Below, piece by piece: positions 38,042 to 47,236 of a DNA stretch of 64,000 nucleotides. Under the pieces are notes generated by a model. That model saw nothing but the letters and a program-made list of their open reading frames with translations, had not been told where the DNA came from and did no database searches. How positions within the stretch are numbered: the first letter of the stretch is position 1; the number at the start of each line of letters is the position of its first letter. The DNA is from DASQPR01 sp963831705 (GTDB taxonomy: Bacteria; Actinomycetota; Actinomycetes; Mycobacteriales; Micromonosporaceae). The position numbers and the translations under genes are program-made. The stretch is taken from NCBI GenBank assembly GCA_963831705.1, contig CAWHRE010000005.1, positions 310,001-374,000 of the forward strand. The letters run 5' to 3'.

Positions 38042-38554
38042 ATGGCAACCGCAACGATCAGTACGCCCGCCGGGCCCTTTTCCCTCGTGGCGTACGGCAC
38101 GACCGTCCTGGCATCGGGATTCACCGACAACGTCGACGAACTCGTCGCACTCATCCATCCGACGCTCCGCGATATGAGCGGCCAGCCGGCCGAGTTGAAC
38201 GGCATCGCCGGATCCGTCGAGGACTTCTTCGACGGCGACATCACGGCGATTGACGGCGTTGACGTCGAACAGCGATCCGGCGCGTTCATCGACACGGCCT
38301 GGGCCGAGCTCCGGAAGGTTCAGGGCGGCCGCCCGGTGACGTACACCGAGTTGGCCGTACAGGCGGGACGACCGGCCGCGATCCGAGGAGCCGCGCAAGC
38401 ATGTGCGCGAAACGCCGCCGCGTTGTTCGTACCGTGCCATCGAGTGATCCGATCGGACGGCAGCCTCGGCGGCTACCGGTACGGCCTCGAGGTCAAGCGC
38501 TGGCTGCTGGCATATGAGTCGACCGCTGCATCCCCGCTTGCCGATGCCGCCTGA
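38042..38554 (+). CDS. ogt: Methylated-DNA--protein-cysteine methyltransferase
   Basis: 170 residues from ATG 38042; its GGAGG is inside the last codons of the ada-alkA gene. Active-site cysteine in FVPCHRVIRSDGSLGGYRYG, preceded by the expected GRPVTYTELA and AARGAAQAC-like helix. Transfers the methyl group of O6-methylguanine to itself. Forms an alkylation-repair operon with the upstream Ada-AlkA fusion. Confidence 0.94.
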   Translation: MATATISTPAGPFSLVAYGTTVLASGFTDNVDELVALIHPTLRDMSGQPAELNGIAGSVEDFFDGDITAIDGVDVEQRSGAFIDTAWAELRKVQGGRPVTYTELAVQAGRPAAIRGAAQACARNAAALFVPCHRVIRSDGSLGGYRYGLEVKRWLLAYESTAASPLADAA

Positions 38555-38673
38555 GCGACGAAGCCTGAGCCGACGCAGCCTTTGCGTACAGGTCCGGCCA
38601 CGATGGACAACCGGACTGATTGGACCGACTCGCACAACGTGGGGGAACTCACGTTTCCGGCATCACCAACCAC

Positions 38674-38690
38674 GCATATAGCCCATATGC
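38674..38690. promoter_or_regulatory. Inverted repeat upstream of the ABC exporter
   Basis: GCATAT-agccc-ATATGC, in the 259-bp gene-free stretch (38555-38813) between ogt and the exporter. A 10-bp palindrome ACGTTAACGT also lies just before the start codon. Either could bind a regulator; neither matches a site I can name. No gene is credible in this stretch. Confidence 0.3.
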
Positions 38691-38813
38691 CTGCGACTTT
38701 GCCCAGTTTGATAGCACATTCCATTGATATCGGACGATCAAAGCACGTCGGAAGGGTCCGAGTGGGGTAAAACTGGTTCGTGATCGAGAGGTCTCACACG
38801 TTAACGTCGGTGC

Positions 38814-40655
38814 GTGTTAGCCGACTCGACAACTCCGCGTAATCGTCCGCTGCACAACCTGTGGCGCATGCGCGTGTACCTCCGGCCGCACCTCAAACAG
38901 ATGCTGTGGATGCTCGGCGCAGCCGGGGGCGCCACCGCGACGAGCATCGTCATTCCGCTCGTCGTCCAGAGCGTGGTGGACGGGCCGGTCCGACATCACG
39001 ACAACCGTGGCCTGCTCGAACTCGGTGCGCTGGCGCTGGCGCTGGGTCTCGTCGAAGCCGTCCTCATCTTCATTCGCCGATGGACGCAGAGCGTGTCCGC
39101 GCTCGGCATGGAAGCAACGCAACGCAACGACCTGTACGCCCACCTTCAGCGCCTGCCGGTCGCGTTTCACGACAAGTGGCAATCCGGGCAGCTACTGTCC
39201 CGGGCGACGAGCGATCTCGGCACGATCCGCCGCCTGATGTCGTTCGGCCTCATCTTTCTGATCGTCAACTTCTTCACGTACATCGTCGTGATCGTTTTGC
39301 TGTTCCGGCTCTACTGGCCGCTCGCGGCCGTCGTCGCGGCCTGCTCGATCCCGCTGTTCTTCTTCAGCCAGAGCTTCACGAAGCACTATTTCGCCGCATC
39401 CCGGCTCATGCAGGATCAGGAAGGCGACCTTGCCACGCTGGCCGAGGAGTCGGCCCAGGGCCTTCGGACCGTGAAGGCGTACGGCCGCCGGTGGGAAGTG
39501 CAGAAGCAGTTCTCGGGCGGCGCCCAGCTGCTGCACGACACCGCGGTTCGCAAGGCGCGGATGGTCGCCCGTACATCGGCGCGGTTCGACCTCGTCCCGA
39601 ACATCACGCTCGCCATCGTGCTGGTCGGTGGCGCGTACGCGGTGGCAAGCAACGGCATGACGCTCGGCGGCCTGGTGGCGTTCGTATCCCTCGAACTGAT
39701 GCTGATCGGCCCGATCGACATGCTCGGTTGGCTGATCGCGAACGTGCAGGAATCGATGACCGCGGCCGACCGGATCTACGAGGTGCTCGACAGCGAAGTC
39801 ACGATCCACGATCGTCCGGACGCAATCGCGATCGCGCCGTCGGAGATCACCGGCCACGTTCGGTTCGAGGACGTCGTGTTCACGTTCCCGGACGGCGGCG
39901 AACCCGTACTGAACGGTATTAACCTCGACATCCGCCCGGGTGAGACCGTCGCCCTCGTCGGCATGACCGGCAGCGGAAAGTCCGCTCTGATCGGGCTCGT
40001 ACCGCGCATGCACGACGTAACCAGCGGCCGTATCACGATCGACGGGCACGACATTCGCGACCTGCAGCTCGATAACCTTCGTGGCCTGATCGGCGTCGCG
40101 TTCGAGGACCCCACCCTGTTCTCGATGTCGGTCCGGGAAAACTTGACGCTCGGCCAGCCGGACGCAACCGACGAACAGGTCCAGGAGGCGCTCGCGATCG
40201 CCCAGGCCGATTTCGTGTTCGAGCTGCCATGGGGGCTGGAAACCCGCGTCGGCGAGCAGGGCCTGTCACTCTCCGGCGGCCAGCGACAGCGACTCGCGCT
40301 GGCCCGCGCCGTGCTCGGCCGCCCGCGTGTCCTCGTCCTCGACGATCCGCTTTCGGCGCTTGACGTGCACACCGAGGCACTGGTCGAAGAGGCTCTCGCT
40401 CGCGTACTGGTGGGCAGCACCGCGCTGATCGTGGTCCACCGGCCGTCCACGGTCGCGCTCGCCGACCGGGTCGCTCTCCTGCAGAACGGCACGATCACGC
40501 ACATCGGGACGCATTCCGAGCTACTCGCTACCGTCCCGGCGTACCGGGCCGTGCTGTCGGCCGAGGCCGAGCGCGACGAAGAGCACGCGGCACGTGCCGA
40601 GACCAGCACATTCGACGACAACTTCGAGGCACGGGGCCGCGTTCATGTCAATTGA
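38814..40655 (+). CDS. ABC exporter half-transporter, degenerate ATPase subunit
   Basis: 613 residues from GTG 38814: six-helix membrane domain (about 25-320) and ATPase domain (about 350-580). Walker A VGMTGSGKSALIG, signature LSGGQRQRLALARAVLG, but Walker B LVLDDPLSALD has Asp in place of the catalytic Glu, and the Q-loop reads FEDPTLF. This is the degenerate half of a heterodimer as in TM287/288 and probably mycobacterial Rv1272c/Rv1273c. Overlaps the next gene by 11 bp. Confidence 0.92.
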   Translation: MLADSTTPRNRPLHNLWRMRVYLRPHLKQMLWMLGAAGGATATSIVIPLVVQSVVDGPVRHHDNRGLLELGALALALGLVEAVLIFIRRWTQSVSALGMEATQRNDLYAHLQRLPVAFHDKWQSGQLLSRATSDLGTIRRLMSFGLIFLIVNFFTYIVVIVLLFRLYWPLAAVVAACSIPLFFFSQSFTKHYFAASRLMQDQEGDLATLAEESAQGLRTVKAYGRRWEVQKQFSGGAQLLHDTAVRKARMVARTSARFDLVPNITLAIVLVGGAYAVASNGMTLGGLVAFVSLELMLIGPIDMLGWLIANVQESMTAADRIYEVLDSEVTIHDRPDAIAIAPSEITGHVRFEDVVFTFPDGGEPVLNGINLDIRPGETVALVGMTGSGKSALIGLVPRMHDVTSGRITIDGHDIRDLQLDNLRGLIGVAFEDPTLFSMSVRENLTLGQPDATDEQVQEALAIAQADFVFELPWGLETRVGEQGLSLSGGQRQRLALARAVLGRPRVLVLDDPLSALDVHTEALVEEALARVLVGSTALIVVHRPSTVALADRVALLQNGTITHIGTHSELLATVPAYRAVLSAEAERDEEHAARAETSTFDDNFEARGRVHVN

Positions 40656-42528
40656 TCAACAGAACGTCCCGACCGCGGACGACACCGCGGCCGACGCTCC
40701 CGCCCACTCGTGGCGAGGCATGGCCAACGATGACGCGGACCGTACCGAAGCCGAGGCACCCGACGCGAAGGCGGTGATCCGGCTTCGCACGGACAGCCGT
40801 ACGCTGCTGGGTTCGCTGCTACGGCCACACCGGCGCAGCATCATCGCGCTGCTCGCCCTTCTGCTGCTGCAAGCGGCGGCGGAGATGGCCGGCCCGTACC
40901 TGGTGATGGTCGGCATCGACGACGGCATCCCGCCGCTGATCCAACATCACGACGGGCACGTCATGATCGAGATCGCGATCGCGTTCGGTGCCTCGATCAT
41001 CCTCGCGTACATCGGAAAACGCGGCTTCCTCACGCTCTCCGGCACGGTCGGGCAGGCTGTCCTGTTCGAGCTGCGCAAGCGCGTGTTCAACCACTTCCAG
41101 GCGCTGTCGATCGGGTTTCACGAGCGATACACGTCCGGCCGCGTCGTGGCCCGCTTGACGTCCGATATGGACTCGATCTCCGAGCTCGTCGACGGCGGGA
41201 TCGAAGACCTGGTGCTCTCGTTGTTCTCGGTGGTGTCGGTCGCGACGATCCTGCTGTTCCTCGACTGGAAGCTCGCACTGGTCACGCTGATCTCGTTCCC
41301 GTTCCTGATCTGGCTGTCCCGTTGGTTCCAGCAGGCCTCGGCGCGGGCCTACCGCCGGACGCGGGAGACGGTCGCACTCGTCATCGTGCAATTCGTCGAG
41401 TCGATGGGTGGCATCCGCGCGGTACAGACATTCCGCCGCGAAGGACGTAACCAGGAGATCTTCGAGAGCGTCAACGAGGACTACCGGCTGGCGAACACGA
41501 AGGCATTCCGGCTGATCGCGATCTTCTCCCCGATGATCAAGGTGATCGGCAACGTGACGATCGCGGTCGTCCTGACGTACGGCGGATATCGGGCCCTGCA
41601 CGGCGAGACCGATATCGGTGTGCTGGCCGCGTTCCTGCTCTACCTCCGCCGATTCTTCGAGCCGATGCAGGACCTGAGCATGTTCTACAACTCGCTGCAA
41701 TCGGCCAGCGCGGCACTGGAGAAGCTGGCCGGCGTACTGTCGGAGAAGCCGGCTGTTCCCGAGCCGATCGAGCCGACCCCGATGCCGGCCAGCACCGGCG
41801 AGATCAAGTTCGACGCCACCACGTTCGCGTACCGCTCCGACCGGGTCGTGCTGCCGGCCCTGGATCTGCACATTCCGGCCGGTCAGACCGTCGCGCTCGT
41901 CGGTGCGACCGGGGCCGGAAAGTCGACGATCGCCAAGCTGGTCGCGAGGTTCTACGACCCGACCGACGGTGCGGTCCTGATCGACGGCGTGGACGTACGC
42001 GAGCTGTCCGACGACGACCTACGGCGCGCGGTGGTCATGGTCGCCCAGGAGAACTTCCTGTTCTCCGGCACGATCGCCGACAACATCCGGTTCGGAAAAC
42101 CGGACGCCACAGACGATGAGGTACGCGCAGCCGCCCACGCGATCGGCGCGGACACGTTCATCGACGCACTGCCGAACGGGTACGACACCGACGTACGCAA
42201 GCGGGGCGGCCGGCTCTCGGCCGGTCAACGACAATTGGTCGCGTTCGCCCGAGCGTTCCTCGCTGATCCGGCCGTACTCATCCTCGATGAGGCGACATCC
42301 TCGCTCGACATCCCGTCGGAGCGACTGGTTCAGCGCGCGCTGCGCACGATCCTCCGATCTCGTACCGCCATCGTGATCGCGCACCGGCTGTCCACCGTCG
42401 AGATCGCCGACCGCGTACTCGTGCTCGACGGTGGTGTGATCGTCGAAGACGGCACGCCCGATGAGCTGATCACCGACGGCGGCCGGTACGCGCTCCTGCA
42501 CCAGCAATGGGAAGACAGCCTCGTCTGA
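40645..42528 (+). CDS. ABC exporter half-transporter, catalytic ATPase subunit
   Basis: 627 residues from ATG 40645. An N-terminal polar extension of about 55 residues, a six-helix domain (about 70-370), then an ATPase with Walker A VGATGAGKSTIAK, Q-loop VAQENFLFSG, Walker B LILDEATSSLD with catalytic Glu, and H-loop IAHRLST. Its signature is LSAGQRQLVAFARAFL (LSAGQ not LSGGQ). With the preceding subunit it gives one canonical and one degenerate nucleotide site. Substrate unknown (drug or lipid export is typical). Confidence 0.92.
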   Translation: MSIDQQNVPTADDTAADAPAHSWRGMANDDADRTEAEAPDAKAVIRLRTDSRTLLGSLLRPHRRSIIALLALLLLQAAAEMAGPYLVMVGIDDGIPPLIQHHDGHVMIEIAIAFGASIILAYIGKRGFLTLSGTVGQAVLFELRKRVFNHFQALSIGFHERYTSGRVVARLTSDMDSISELVDGGIEDLVLSLFSVVSVATILLFLDWKLALVTLISFPFLIWLSRWFQQASARAYRRTRETVALVIVQFVESMGGIRAVQTFRREGRNQEIFESVNEDYRLANTKAFRLIAIFSPMIKVIGNVTIAVVLTYGGYRALHGETDIGVLAAFLLYLRRFFEPMQDLSMFYNSLQSASAALEKLAGVLSEKPAVPEPIEPTPMPASTGEIKFDATTFAYRSDRVVLPALDLHIPAGQTVALVGATGAGKSTIAKLVARFYDPTDGAVLIDGVDVRELSDDDLRRAVVMVAQENFLFSGTIADNIRFGKPDATDDEVRAAAHAIGADTFIDALPNGYDTDVRKRGGRLSAGQRQLVAFARAFLADPAVLILDEATSSLDIPSERLVQRALRTILRSRTAIVIAHRLSTVEIADRVLVLDGGVIVEDGTPDELITDGGRYALLHQQWEDSLV

Positions 42529-42535
42529 CCACAAA

Positions 42536-42598
42536 AGTTGATCCTGGAGTCAGTAGCACGACACACCGTCGATGCGTCAACTAACTCCAGGATCAACT
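42536..42598. repeat. 63-bp palindromic repeat, copy R6
   Basis: Complete copy starting 7 bp after the exporter stop codon and lying between convergent genes, with one arm mismatch (C for T at arm position 16). Confidence 0.95.
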
Positions 42599-42619
42599 GG
42601 GGTTTGGGGGCGGACCGGG

Positions 42620-43498
42620 CTAGAAGTCGAAGCCTCCGCCGCCTCCGTCGAAGCCACCGCCTCCGTCGAAGCCACCGCCGTCGAAGCCACCGCCGCTGTC
42701 GTAGCCGGCTCCGGGGTCGAAGTCGCCGCCGTAGTTCGGGTCGTTGCCGCCGTCGTAGCCCTGGCCGCCGTCGTAACCTTGGCCGCTGTCGTAGTTCTGG
42801 TCGCCGTTGCCCTGGTCGGTGCCGGGGTCGTTACCCTGGTCGTTTCCGGCCTCGTAGCCGGCGTCGTAGCCCTGGTCGTAACCCTGGTTGTCGCCGCTGG
42901 CGAAGCCCTGGTCATAACCTTGGTCGTAGCCGCCGTACCCGGCGCCGTAGTCACCCCAAGAAGGCGCGAGTAGCGCGTCGAAGATCAGCGCACCGCCGAT
43001 TCCCCACGCGCCTGCGGTCAGGGCCGTCTTCCACCACGGCTCGGAATACCAACCGGAGGGCACCGGACGGCCGCCGACCCGGCCACCCGGGTAGTAGTAC
43101 GGCGTCTGATCGGCGGGCTGTGGCGAAGCTCGGTAATTCCGGTCGCCGACCTGCACCTCACGCTCCTGCCGGATGGCACCGGCCGCACGCTGGCTGGCCA
43201 ATGGCGGCAGCGGCGGTCCAGGATCGAACCCGAGCGAGATGCGGGCGGCCCGCACGTACGCGAGCCCCTCCAGCGCGGTTTCGCGCGCGCCCTGATACTG
43301 CGCCACCGACGTCGAGCGTTCCAGCTGGGAGCCGGCGGCCGTATAGCGCTCACCGGCATCGACGAGCGCCTGCTTCGTCGCCGCCGAGTCGCCCGGTGGA
43401 AGGTTCATCACCTGGCCACCCAGTCGCTCGTACCAGCGCAATGCCTCTTCTCTCGCATCTGCGAGCTGGCGCGCTTCGCGCCTCCGCGACCACCACAT
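42620..43498 (-). CDS. Protein with Gly/Asp/Tyr/Gln-rich repetitive C-terminus
   Basis: 292 residues. Residues 1-160 have helical segments (REEALRWYERLGGQVMNLPP, ETALEGLAYVRAARISLGF); a short hydrophobic segment (TALTAGAWGIGGALIFDALL) is at about 163-182. The last 105 residues are low-complexity: GYDQG repeats, then GNDQG/GYDGG, then FDGGG repeats ending GGFDF. The composition is like proteins that phase-separate or stick. Function is unknown; divergent from rmuC. Confidence 0.75.
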   Translation of the reverse strand: MWWSRRREARQLADAREEALRWYERLGGQVMNLPPGDSAATKQALVDAGERYTAAGSQLERSTSVAQYQGARETALEGLAYVRAARISLGFDPGPPLPPLASQRAAGAIRQEREVQVGDRNYRASPQPADQTPYYYPGGRVGGRPVPSGWYSEPWWKTALTAGAWGIGGALIFDALLAPSWGDYGAGYGGYDQGYDQGFASGDNQGYDQGYDAGYEAGNDQGNDPGTDQGNGDQNYDSGQGYDGGQGYDGGNDPNYGGDFDPGAGYDSGGGFDGGGFDGGGGFDGGGGGFDF

Positions 43499-43556
43499 GC
43501 CTCGAACCTACCCGGCGGTGTCCAGTACTGTCGCACGCCTCCGTCATGATCTCTGC

Positions 43557-44786
43557 ATGCTCGTCTTGATGTTGGTCATCGGACTCGTCGTCGGCCTGGC
43601 GCTCGGCTGGCTTGCATCGCAGAGCCGATCGGCCGCGGCCGTCGCACGATTGGAAGCCACGCTGGCGGGCGCGCGAGAGGGTGAGGAGCGGCTGTCCGCC
43701 TCGTTGCGTGGCCTGGCCGCCGATGCGGCGCGCGATCAGCATGTTGCGCTCCAGCACCTGATCGCGCCGCTGCAGGAGAGCCTGCGGCATTACGAGCTCC
43801 GGGTTACCGAGCTGGAGCGCGATCGCGTTGACGCCTATGCCGAGCTTCGGACCGAAGTGCGCGCGATGTCCGGCATCTCGTCCGGATTGCGGACCGAGAC
43901 CAGCCAGCTGGTCGCGGCGCTGCGCGCGCCACAGGTACGCGGCCGGTGGGGCGAGCATCAGCTCCGCCGGATCGTCGAGGCAGCCGGCATGCTCGAACAC
44001 TGCGACTTCACCGAGCAAGCGACCGCACGTACGGACGCCGGTGTAATCAGACCCGATTTACTGGTACGCCTTTCCGGTGGCCGCCACGTCGTCGTGGACG
44101 CGAAGGCGCCGTTCGACGCGTACCTGACGGCGATGGAGACGCGCGACGAGCGCAGCCGGAACGAGTATCTGACGATGCACGCGAAAGCGCTCCGGTCGCA
44201 CGTCGACCAGCTCGGCGCGAAGGCGTACTGGGAGGGCTTCGCTTCCACGCCGGAGTTCGTCGTGCTGTTCCTGCCGGCCGATCCGTTCCTCGACGCCGCA
44301 CTGCAACACGATCCGACGCTGCTGGAACATGCGTTCAGCCGGGACGTCGTGCTGGCCACGCCGGCCACGCTGGTCGCGTTGCTGCGCACGATCGCGTACG
44401 CGTGGCGGCAGGAATCGCTCGCGTCCAACGCGCTGGCCGTACACGCGCTCGGGCGCGATCTCTACACGCGACTGTCCACGATGGGCGGTTATCTCACGAA
44501 GCTCGGTACGTCGCTGGGGAGTGCCGTGACGGCGTACAACCGTGCGGTCGGCTCGATGGAGTCGCGGGTCATGGTCAGCGCCCGGAAGCTCGCCGAACTC
44601 GGCGTGTCAGGCGACGTCCTGGACGAAGTTCCGCAACTGGAGGTCGCGCCCCGGCAGTTGCAGGCACCCGAGTTCGATCCGGTCGCGCGCGAAGACCTGC
44701 CCGCGCTGGACGAATCGCCCGCTGCCCCGACAGACGCGCCGGTATCCGCCGACCGCGGCTCACCGTGGGAATCGCTGGGCGACTGA
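43557..44786 (+). CDS. rmuC: DNA recombination protein RmuC
   Basis: 409 residues from ATG 43557. N-terminal transmembrane helix (MLVLMLVIGLVVGLALGWLA), coiled coil (about 25-125), then the RmuC nuclease-like core (RGRWGEHQLRRIVEAAGMLE, VVVDAKAPFDAYLTA, FVVLFLPADPFLDAAL). RmuC limits inversions at short repeats and binds stalled structures; that it is near palindromic repeats here is probably chance. Confidence 0.92.
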   Translation: MLVLMLVIGLVVGLALGWLASQSRSAAAVARLEATLAGAREGEERLSASLRGLAADAARDQHVALQHLIAPLQESLRHYELRVTELERDRVDAYAELRTEVRAMSGISSGLRTETSQLVAALRAPQVRGRWGEHQLRRIVEAAGMLEHCDFTEQATARTDAGVIRPDLLVRLSGGRHVVVDAKAPFDAYLTAMETRDERSRNEYLTMHAKALRSHVDQLGAKAYWEGFASTPEFVVLFLPADPFLDAALQHDPTLLEHAFSRDVVLATPATLVALLRTIAYAWRQESLASNALAVHALGRDLYTRLSTMGGYLTKLGTSLGSAVTAYNRAVGSMESRVMVSARKLAELGVSGDVLDEVPQLEVAPRQLQAPEFDPVAREDLPALDESPAAPTDAPVSADRGSPWESLGD

Positions 44787-44793
44787 CGTCGCA

Positions 44794-45660
44794 TTACAAC
44801 ACCCGCAGTGCGATCGCTTTCGCCAGCGCGTCGGTCGCATTCGGTGCCATGTGAAATGCAAGGAAAGGCTCGATCATTTCCAGCTCCATCAGCCGGAAGT
44901 CGCCATCGACGATCACGCCGTCCACCCGCGCGTACGCCTGATCGGCGAAGCCCAACGCGGCGACGACGTGTAACGCGAACTCGGCGTCCTCGATCATCCA
45001 GGCATCGGGTCGGGTCGGGTGCCATTGGCCGCCGTACTCGTGCTGGATCCGGAAGTCCCCGGCGGCGGGCAACTTCCGGATGCCGTGGCTGAACTCGCCG
45101 TCAATGAAGATCATCGACCACTCGCCAGCCGTTTCGATCTCCGGCACGTACGGCTGGACCAGGTATTCGAGATCCCTCGGCAGCGCGTCGAGAACCTCGG
45201 CGAACGCGGGATCGGCAGCCGTTCCGCGTACGAGATGCCAAGCATTTCCGCTCGTCGTGGGCTTGACCACGACGTCGCCCACGTGCGCGCGCACGACCTC
45301 GCGCAAGTCGGCGGCAGCGCAGATCTCGGTTTCGATCACGTCCACCCCCGACTTGGCGAGCGCCGTGAGATAGCGCTTGTCGGAGTTCCAGCGCAGTAGC
45401 GCGGCGTCGTTGATCGTCGGCGTGCCGGCCCGGTCGAGTACGTCGAGCCACGTGAGGAACGCCGGATAATGCTGGAAGTAGTCCCAGATCGACCGGCACA
45501 GAACGGCGTCGTAGGCGGCCCAGTCAACATCGGGATCGTTCCAGACACACGGCGTCGCTGCGATGCTAAGCGCCCCGAGCGCTGGGATCAGCCCGAAATC
45601 GTCTTCGTAGAGATCCGGAAACGCGGCCGACGTAGCGATCGCAACCCTATGCGTTGTCAT
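44794..45660 (-). CDS. ATP-grasp ligase-like protein (RimK/DcsG-type)
   Basis: 288 residues. ATP-grasp features: LVQPYVPEIETAGEWSMIFI, GDFRIQHEYGGQW and metal-binding LMELEMIEPFL; central KPTTSGNAW stands where the ATP-binding lysine loop is expected. Resembles the glutathione-synthetase/RimK fold proteins such as DcsG of cycloserine synthesis. Substrate unknown. Starts directly after the kinase stop codon (adjacent bases), so the genes are coupled. Confidence 0.8.
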   Translation of the reverse strand: MTTHRVAIATSAAFPDLYEDDFGLIPALGALSIAATPCVWNDPDVDWAAYDAVLCRSIWDYFQHYPAFLTWLDVLDRAGTPTINDAALLRWNSDKRYLTALAKSGVDVIETEICAAADLREVVRAHVGDVVVKPTTSGNAWHLVRGTAADPAFAEVLDALPRDLEYLVQPYVPEIETAGEWSMIFIDGEFSHGIRKLPAAGDFRIQHEYGGQWHPTRPDAWMIEDAEFALHVVAALGFADQAYARVDGVIVDGDFRLMELEMIEPFLAFHMAPNATDALAKAIALRVL

Positions 45661-46428
45661 CTAGCTCCCCAATCGGCGCGCGGCCTCATCGAGGCGGGCG
45701 GCGCGGCCGATCGCCTCATCGGATCCCTCGGCATCGTCGTCGAGCGAGAAAAGTTCTTGCACCACGCCATCGACGAGCGCCTCCCGGAGCCCAACGCTCG
45801 TGCCGTAGGCGGCGAGTACCTCATCCCAACGATCCGGTGGCGTCGACGAGACGAGGAGCATCGCGACGTCGCCGATGCCCGGGGCGGCCGACACGTCCTC
45901 CCAGTCGAGCAGCGCCGGGCCGTCGTGTCCGGTCCGGAAGTTTCGGGTGGCCGCGTCGCCGTGGACGAGCGTCAGCGCTCCGGCCGGTACGGCCAACGTG
46001 GCAACCCGGCCGACCAGGTGATCACCAAGGTTCCGAACCGGCGCCGAAACGTCCAGCCGAGCGGGCATCTCGCGCCACACCTTGTCGTAGAGCGCGCCGA
46101 TCAGGTCGGCCGCCGCTCCGACCGGGCGTAGCCACGGCCACCGTTCGGCCGCCTGACCCGCCCAACGTTCATGCAGGTCCTTGAGCATGCGGACAGCCTC
46201 GACCGGATCGGCCCCCGGATCCCATGAGGACAGATCCTCGAGAACGATCTCGGTACTTCCGTCAGGATTGATCTCCGCGCGATGGCACGCCGGCACGCGT
46301 ACGCCCACGACCGGCGCGATCTCGCGGTAGAAGCGCACTTCGGCGGCGAACATCCCGAGAACCTCCGGAATCGAGCCCGGCTCGCCCGGTTCGCGGCGCT
46401 TGACGAAGGTGTTCGCGGCGGTGCTCAC
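45661..46428 (-). CDS. Aminoglycoside-phosphotransferase-fold kinase
   Basis: 255 residues from GTG 46428, which overlaps the methyltransferase stop (GTGA). Kinase motifs: LTLVHGDAATRNFRTG and LLDWEDVSAAPGIGDVAMLL. The N-lobe is short but keeps a lysine strand (ANTFVKRRE) and a Glu helix (FAAEVRFYREIAP). Substrate unknown; part of a tightly packed set with a methyltransferase and an ATP-grasp enzyme. Confidence 0.83.
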   Translation of the reverse strand: MSTAANTFVKRREPGEPGSIPEVLGMFAAEVRFYREIAPVVGVRVPACHRAEINPDGSTEIVLEDLSSWDPGADPVEAVRMLKDLHERWAGQAAERWPWLRPVGAAADLIGALYDKVWREMPARLDVSAPVRNLGDHLVGRVATLAVPAGALTLVHGDAATRNFRTGHDGPALLDWEDVSAAPGIGDVAMLLVSSTPPDRWDEVLAAYGTSVGLREALVDGVVQELFSLDDDAEGSDEAIGRAARLDEAARRLGS

Positions 46429-47195
46429 GCCTTCGTGGCCATGTCCACCCATGCGCCGCGGTCAACGACGATGCCGCCGGCATCGCGCATGCGCTCCAGC
46501 TCGATGAAGGCCAGCCGCTTGAACTCGGCGGCGTCGTCTGGGCTCAACGATTCGACGAAGCCTGCGAAGCCGTGCGACATCGTGAAACGCCAGTACTCTT
46601 CCGCATCGCGAACCGGGAGGTGCGCATCGAAAAGCCGTTCCCGTACGTCGACGAAACCGAGTTCCGGCAGCACTTCCTCGACATCGACGTCATCGCGTCC
46701 GGGGCGACCTCGGCCGACCACCCGGGATCTGAACTCCGTCACCACCGCGTTGTACGCGTCCCACCGGCCACCGTCGTCACTCTCGCCCGGCGTGGTGAAC
46801 GCAACGACGCCTTCCGGTCGGAGCACGCGGTACGCCTCTTTCATGACGCGCTTCGGATCGTTCACGATGTGGATCATGAAGCCGCCGGTCACCAGGTCGA
46901 ACGACGCATCCGGGAAGTCGAGGTGGTGCGCGTCCATCACCCGTGCATCGATGTCCGGATGCTCGGCGGCGAGCAGCTCGACCATCCGCGGAGACGCGTC
47001 GGTGGCCGTGACGACGCAGCCCCGAATCGCTGCCGCGATCGCGATTGCGCCCCGCCCGCAGCCGATGTCGAGCACGCGGCACCCGGATGGCGGATCGAGC
47101 AGCTCAATCAGTTGTTCGCCGAACTGGCCGAAGAACGGGATCGTTGCGTCGTACGCGGTAGCGAGCCGGTCGAACAGCGCCCAGGTGTCCGTCAC
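46425..47195 (-). CDS. Class I SAM-dependent methyltransferase
   Basis: 256 residues from GTG 47195. SAM-binding motif I VLDIGCGRGAIAIAAA, acidic end of strand 2 ATDASPRMVEL, and MDAHHLDFPDASFDLVTGGF. UbiE/Methyltransf_11 type acting on a small molecule. First of three coupled genes (methyltransferase, kinase, ATP-grasp). Confidence 0.88.
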   Translation of the reverse strand: MTDTWALFDRLATAYDATIPFFGQFGEQLIELLDPPSGCRVLDIGCGRGAIAIAAAIRGCVVTATDASPRMVELLAAEHPDIDARVMDAHHLDFPDASFDLVTGGFMIHIVNDPKRVMKEAYRVLRPEGVVAFTTPGESDDGGRWDAYNAVVTEFRSRVVGRGRPGRDDVDVEEVLPELGFVDVRERLFDAHLPVRDAEEYWRFTMSHGFAGFVESLSPDDAAEFKRLAFIELERMRDAGGIVVDRGAWVDMATKA

Positions 47196-47236
47196 GGCGG
47201 CGACGCTGCCAGAGCCGACGGCGGGCGGCAACCGAA

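Noticed and set aside
42620..42960. Tandem DNA repeat or CRISPR-like array
   Set aside because: The periodicity is explained by in-frame Gly/Asp/Tyr/Gln codons of a protein-coding gene.
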